From contig NZ_CP022098.1 of assembly GCF_002305875.1 (NCBI RefSeq), positions 6,262,001 through 6,326,000 on the forward strand: a stretch of DNA of 64,000 bases. Direction: 5' to 3'. Positions 63,022 through 64,000 of this stretch are shown piece after piece. This stretch comes from Cystobacter fuscus. Its GTDB lineage: Bacteria > Myxococcota > Myxococcia > Myxococcales > Myxococcaceae. The notes beneath the pieces were generated by a model. The model did no database searches. It saw only the letters and a list, made by a program, of their open reading frames with translations, and was not told the origin of the DNA. The first letter of the stretch is position 1. Each line of letters opens with the position of its first letter. The translations under genes were made by a program, and so were the position numbers.

Positions 63022-63753
63022 ATGGCCCACCAGCACTCCGACCCCTCCGTCCACCACATCGTTCCGGGCTTTGGCGCCGACCGCGCCGTCCACTACGACA
63101 CCCAGGCGTCCGTCACCCTCGCCGGCGCCCAGGCCATGTATGAGCTCGGCGTCAGCGCGCTGACTGCTCAGCTCGACGGCCAGGACGCCGCGTCGCTGCT
63201 CTTCGTGGGACTGGGCACGGGCGCGGAGTTGATGCCCTACCAACGGTTCGACGTGCCGGGCTGGCGCTTCACGGGCATCGATCCCTCCGAGGCCATGCTC
63301 GCCGTCGCCCGCAAGCGCCTGGAAGCCGAGGGAATGCTCTCCCGGACGAACCTGCACGTCGGCGAGCTGCACACCCTGCCCCCCGGGCCCCCGTTCGATG
63401 GCGCGCAGATGATGGGGGTGCTGCACCATGTGGAAGGCACGGAGGCCCGCGTCGAGCTGCTGCGTGAGGTGACCCGGCGGCTCAAGCCCGGAGCCCCCCT
63501 CGTCCTGGGCTGCCGCGTCGGCATGGACCCCGAGCTGATGAACGTGGAGCTGCGGCGATGGCGGGCGTATGGCCTCCCCCCGGAGTCACTGGAGCATCGG
63601 CGCCAGGCCTTCGCGAAGATGCGGCCCATCGAGTCCGATGCCGCCCTGTTCGCGATGTTCGCCCAGGTGGGACTGGTGGCGCCGCGTCCGATCTTCCTCT
63701 CGCTCCAGTTCAAGGTCTTCCTCGCGCGCTTCGAGCCCGGGGCCGCGAGCTGA
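63022..63753 (+). CDS. Class I SAM-dependent methyltransferase
   Basis: A 243-aa cytoplasmic enzyme. The SAM-binding motif I is LLFVGLGTGAELMPYQ, motif II/post I is FTGIDPSEAMLAVARKRL, and motif IV lies in QMMGVLHHVEG. The C-terminal part carries LKPGAPLVLGCRVGMDPELM. This pattern fits methyltransferases for small molecules; the substrate is unknown. ATG 63022 starts a His-rich N-terminus. It faces the partial crotonase gene, 28 bases between the stops. Confidence 0.82.
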   Translation: MAHQHSDPSVHHIVPGFGADRAVHYDTQASVTLAGAQAMYELGVSALTAQLDGQDAASLLFVGLGTGAELMPYQRFDVPGWRFTGIDPSEAMLAVARKRLEAEGMLSRTNLHVGELHTLPPGPPFDGAQMMGVLHHVEGTEARVELLREVTRRLKPGAPLVLGCRVGMDPELMNVELRRWRAYGLPPESLEHRRQAFAKMRPIESDAALFAMFAQVGLVAPRPIFLSLQFKVFLARFEPGAAS

Positions 63754-63780
63754 GACCCCGGGGGACGCCGCGCCCGCGCC

Positions 63781-64000
63781 TCAGCGACCCTTGTAGACGG
63801 GCTTGCGCTTCTCGGCGAAGGCCTTGAGGCCCTCGAGACGGTCCTCGGTGGCGAGCACCGTCTCGTAGTGCCGCAGCTCCAGCGCGAGCGCCGCGTCCAG
63901 CTCCAGCGACACGCCCTCGTCGATGGCGTGCTTGGCCGTGGCCACCGCCAGGGGCGCGTTCTCCACGATGCTCTCCGCGAGCGAATACGCCGTGTCCAAG
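63781..64000 (-). CDS. Enoyl-CoA hydratase/crotonase family protein, 3' end only
   Basis: At least 72 C-terminal residues of a crotonase; the rest lies beyond the window. The sequence [17 protein letters not shown] and the closing [17 protein letters not shown] are the usual C-terminal helices of enoyl-CoA hydratases. The catalytic region is not included, so activity cannot be judged. Converges on the methyltransferase gene. Confidence 0.8.
   Translation of the reverse strand, partial: LDTAYSLAESIVENAPLAVATAKHAIDEGVSLELDAALALELRHYETVLATEDRLEGLKAFAEKRKPVYKGR

Overview
The window is a dense, very GC-rich bacterial chromosome segment, most consistent with a myxobacterium of the Cystobacterineae type (Archangium/Cystobacter/Melittangium-like). 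The evidence is a MYXO-CTERM-like tail on a secreted CxxCH protein, an AgmX/PglI C-terminal domain protein, a eukaryotic-like Ser/Thr kinase, many GTG starts, and several acyl-CoA dehydrogenases. The species assignment is inference. I saw no rRNA, tRNA, insertion sequence, prophage or CRISPR array.

Layout. 1-3.7 kb: a frameshifted ABC exporter permease cut by the window start, two small minus-strand proteins, a 67K-type SppA protease and a zinc-ribbon protein. 3.9-9.4 kb: a peptide/oligosaccharide-type ABC importer (two permeases, two ATPases) followed by a GH1 beta-glucosidase, with no solute-binding protein gene beside it. 9.4-12.7 kb: zinc-ribbon protein, lipoprotein, Mrp/ApbC Fe-S carrier and hypotheticals. 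13.1-17.7 kb: a fatty-acid/short-chain acyl-CoA module (3-hydroxyacyl-CoA dehydrogenase, crotonase, two acyl-CoA dehydrogenases, plus an AgmX/PglI-domain protein). 17.7-22 kb: a small RiPP locus (52-residue precursor, full-length LanB dehydratase) facing a TetR regulator. 22.3-28.3 kb: rpsA, acetyl-CoA acetyltransferase, CoA transferase A/B and a TrmA/RumA-type RNA methyltransferase. 28.4-36 kb: DUF2855 and DUF3050 proteins, a CoxE-like VWA protein, MiaB, gamma-carbonic anhydrase, a cNMP-binding protein and a DedA protein. 36-41.4 kb: lipoproteins, GuaA and an S46 dipeptidyl-peptidase. 41.4-52.2 kb: a long minus-strand block (Ser/Thr kinase, RNase H-like nuclease, Nudix, BamB-like, YfgM-like, Der, Era, RNase III, acyl-CoA dehydrogenase, acyl-CoA carboxylase beta). 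52.4-64 kb: YtxH protein, TonB-like protein, Bcp, a secreted c-type-cytochrome/porin/YceI trio, an iron-regulated-looking TolB/M28/PDZ peptidase, a LysM-lysozyme-cysteine peptidase protein, a methyltransferase and a partial crotonase.

The most interesting item is the RiPP locus at 17,753-21,275. The precursor has a class I lanthipeptide-type leader. Its Cys-free tail ends in a perfect 18-bp tandem duplication encoding the hexapeptide [T/S]RPPTW twice. It is followed directly by a LanB that keeps its key residues, and no LanC, protease or exporter is present. Since thioether rings cannot form within this peptide, the product may be a linear dehydroamino-acid peptide or an unfamiliar class. Other signals worth checking are a strong Fur-box match in front of the M28 peptidase, palindromes sitting on recognisable promoters of the acyl-CoA modules, competing hairpins ahead of the ABC operon, and a three-domain candidate murein-degrading effector.

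Best-formed promoters follow a TTGAC(A/C)-N17-TAnnnn pattern (mrp, hbd, RiPP) or TTGnnn-N17-GATAAG (miaB, thiolase). Factor-independent terminators follow rpsA, guaA and the YtxH gene.
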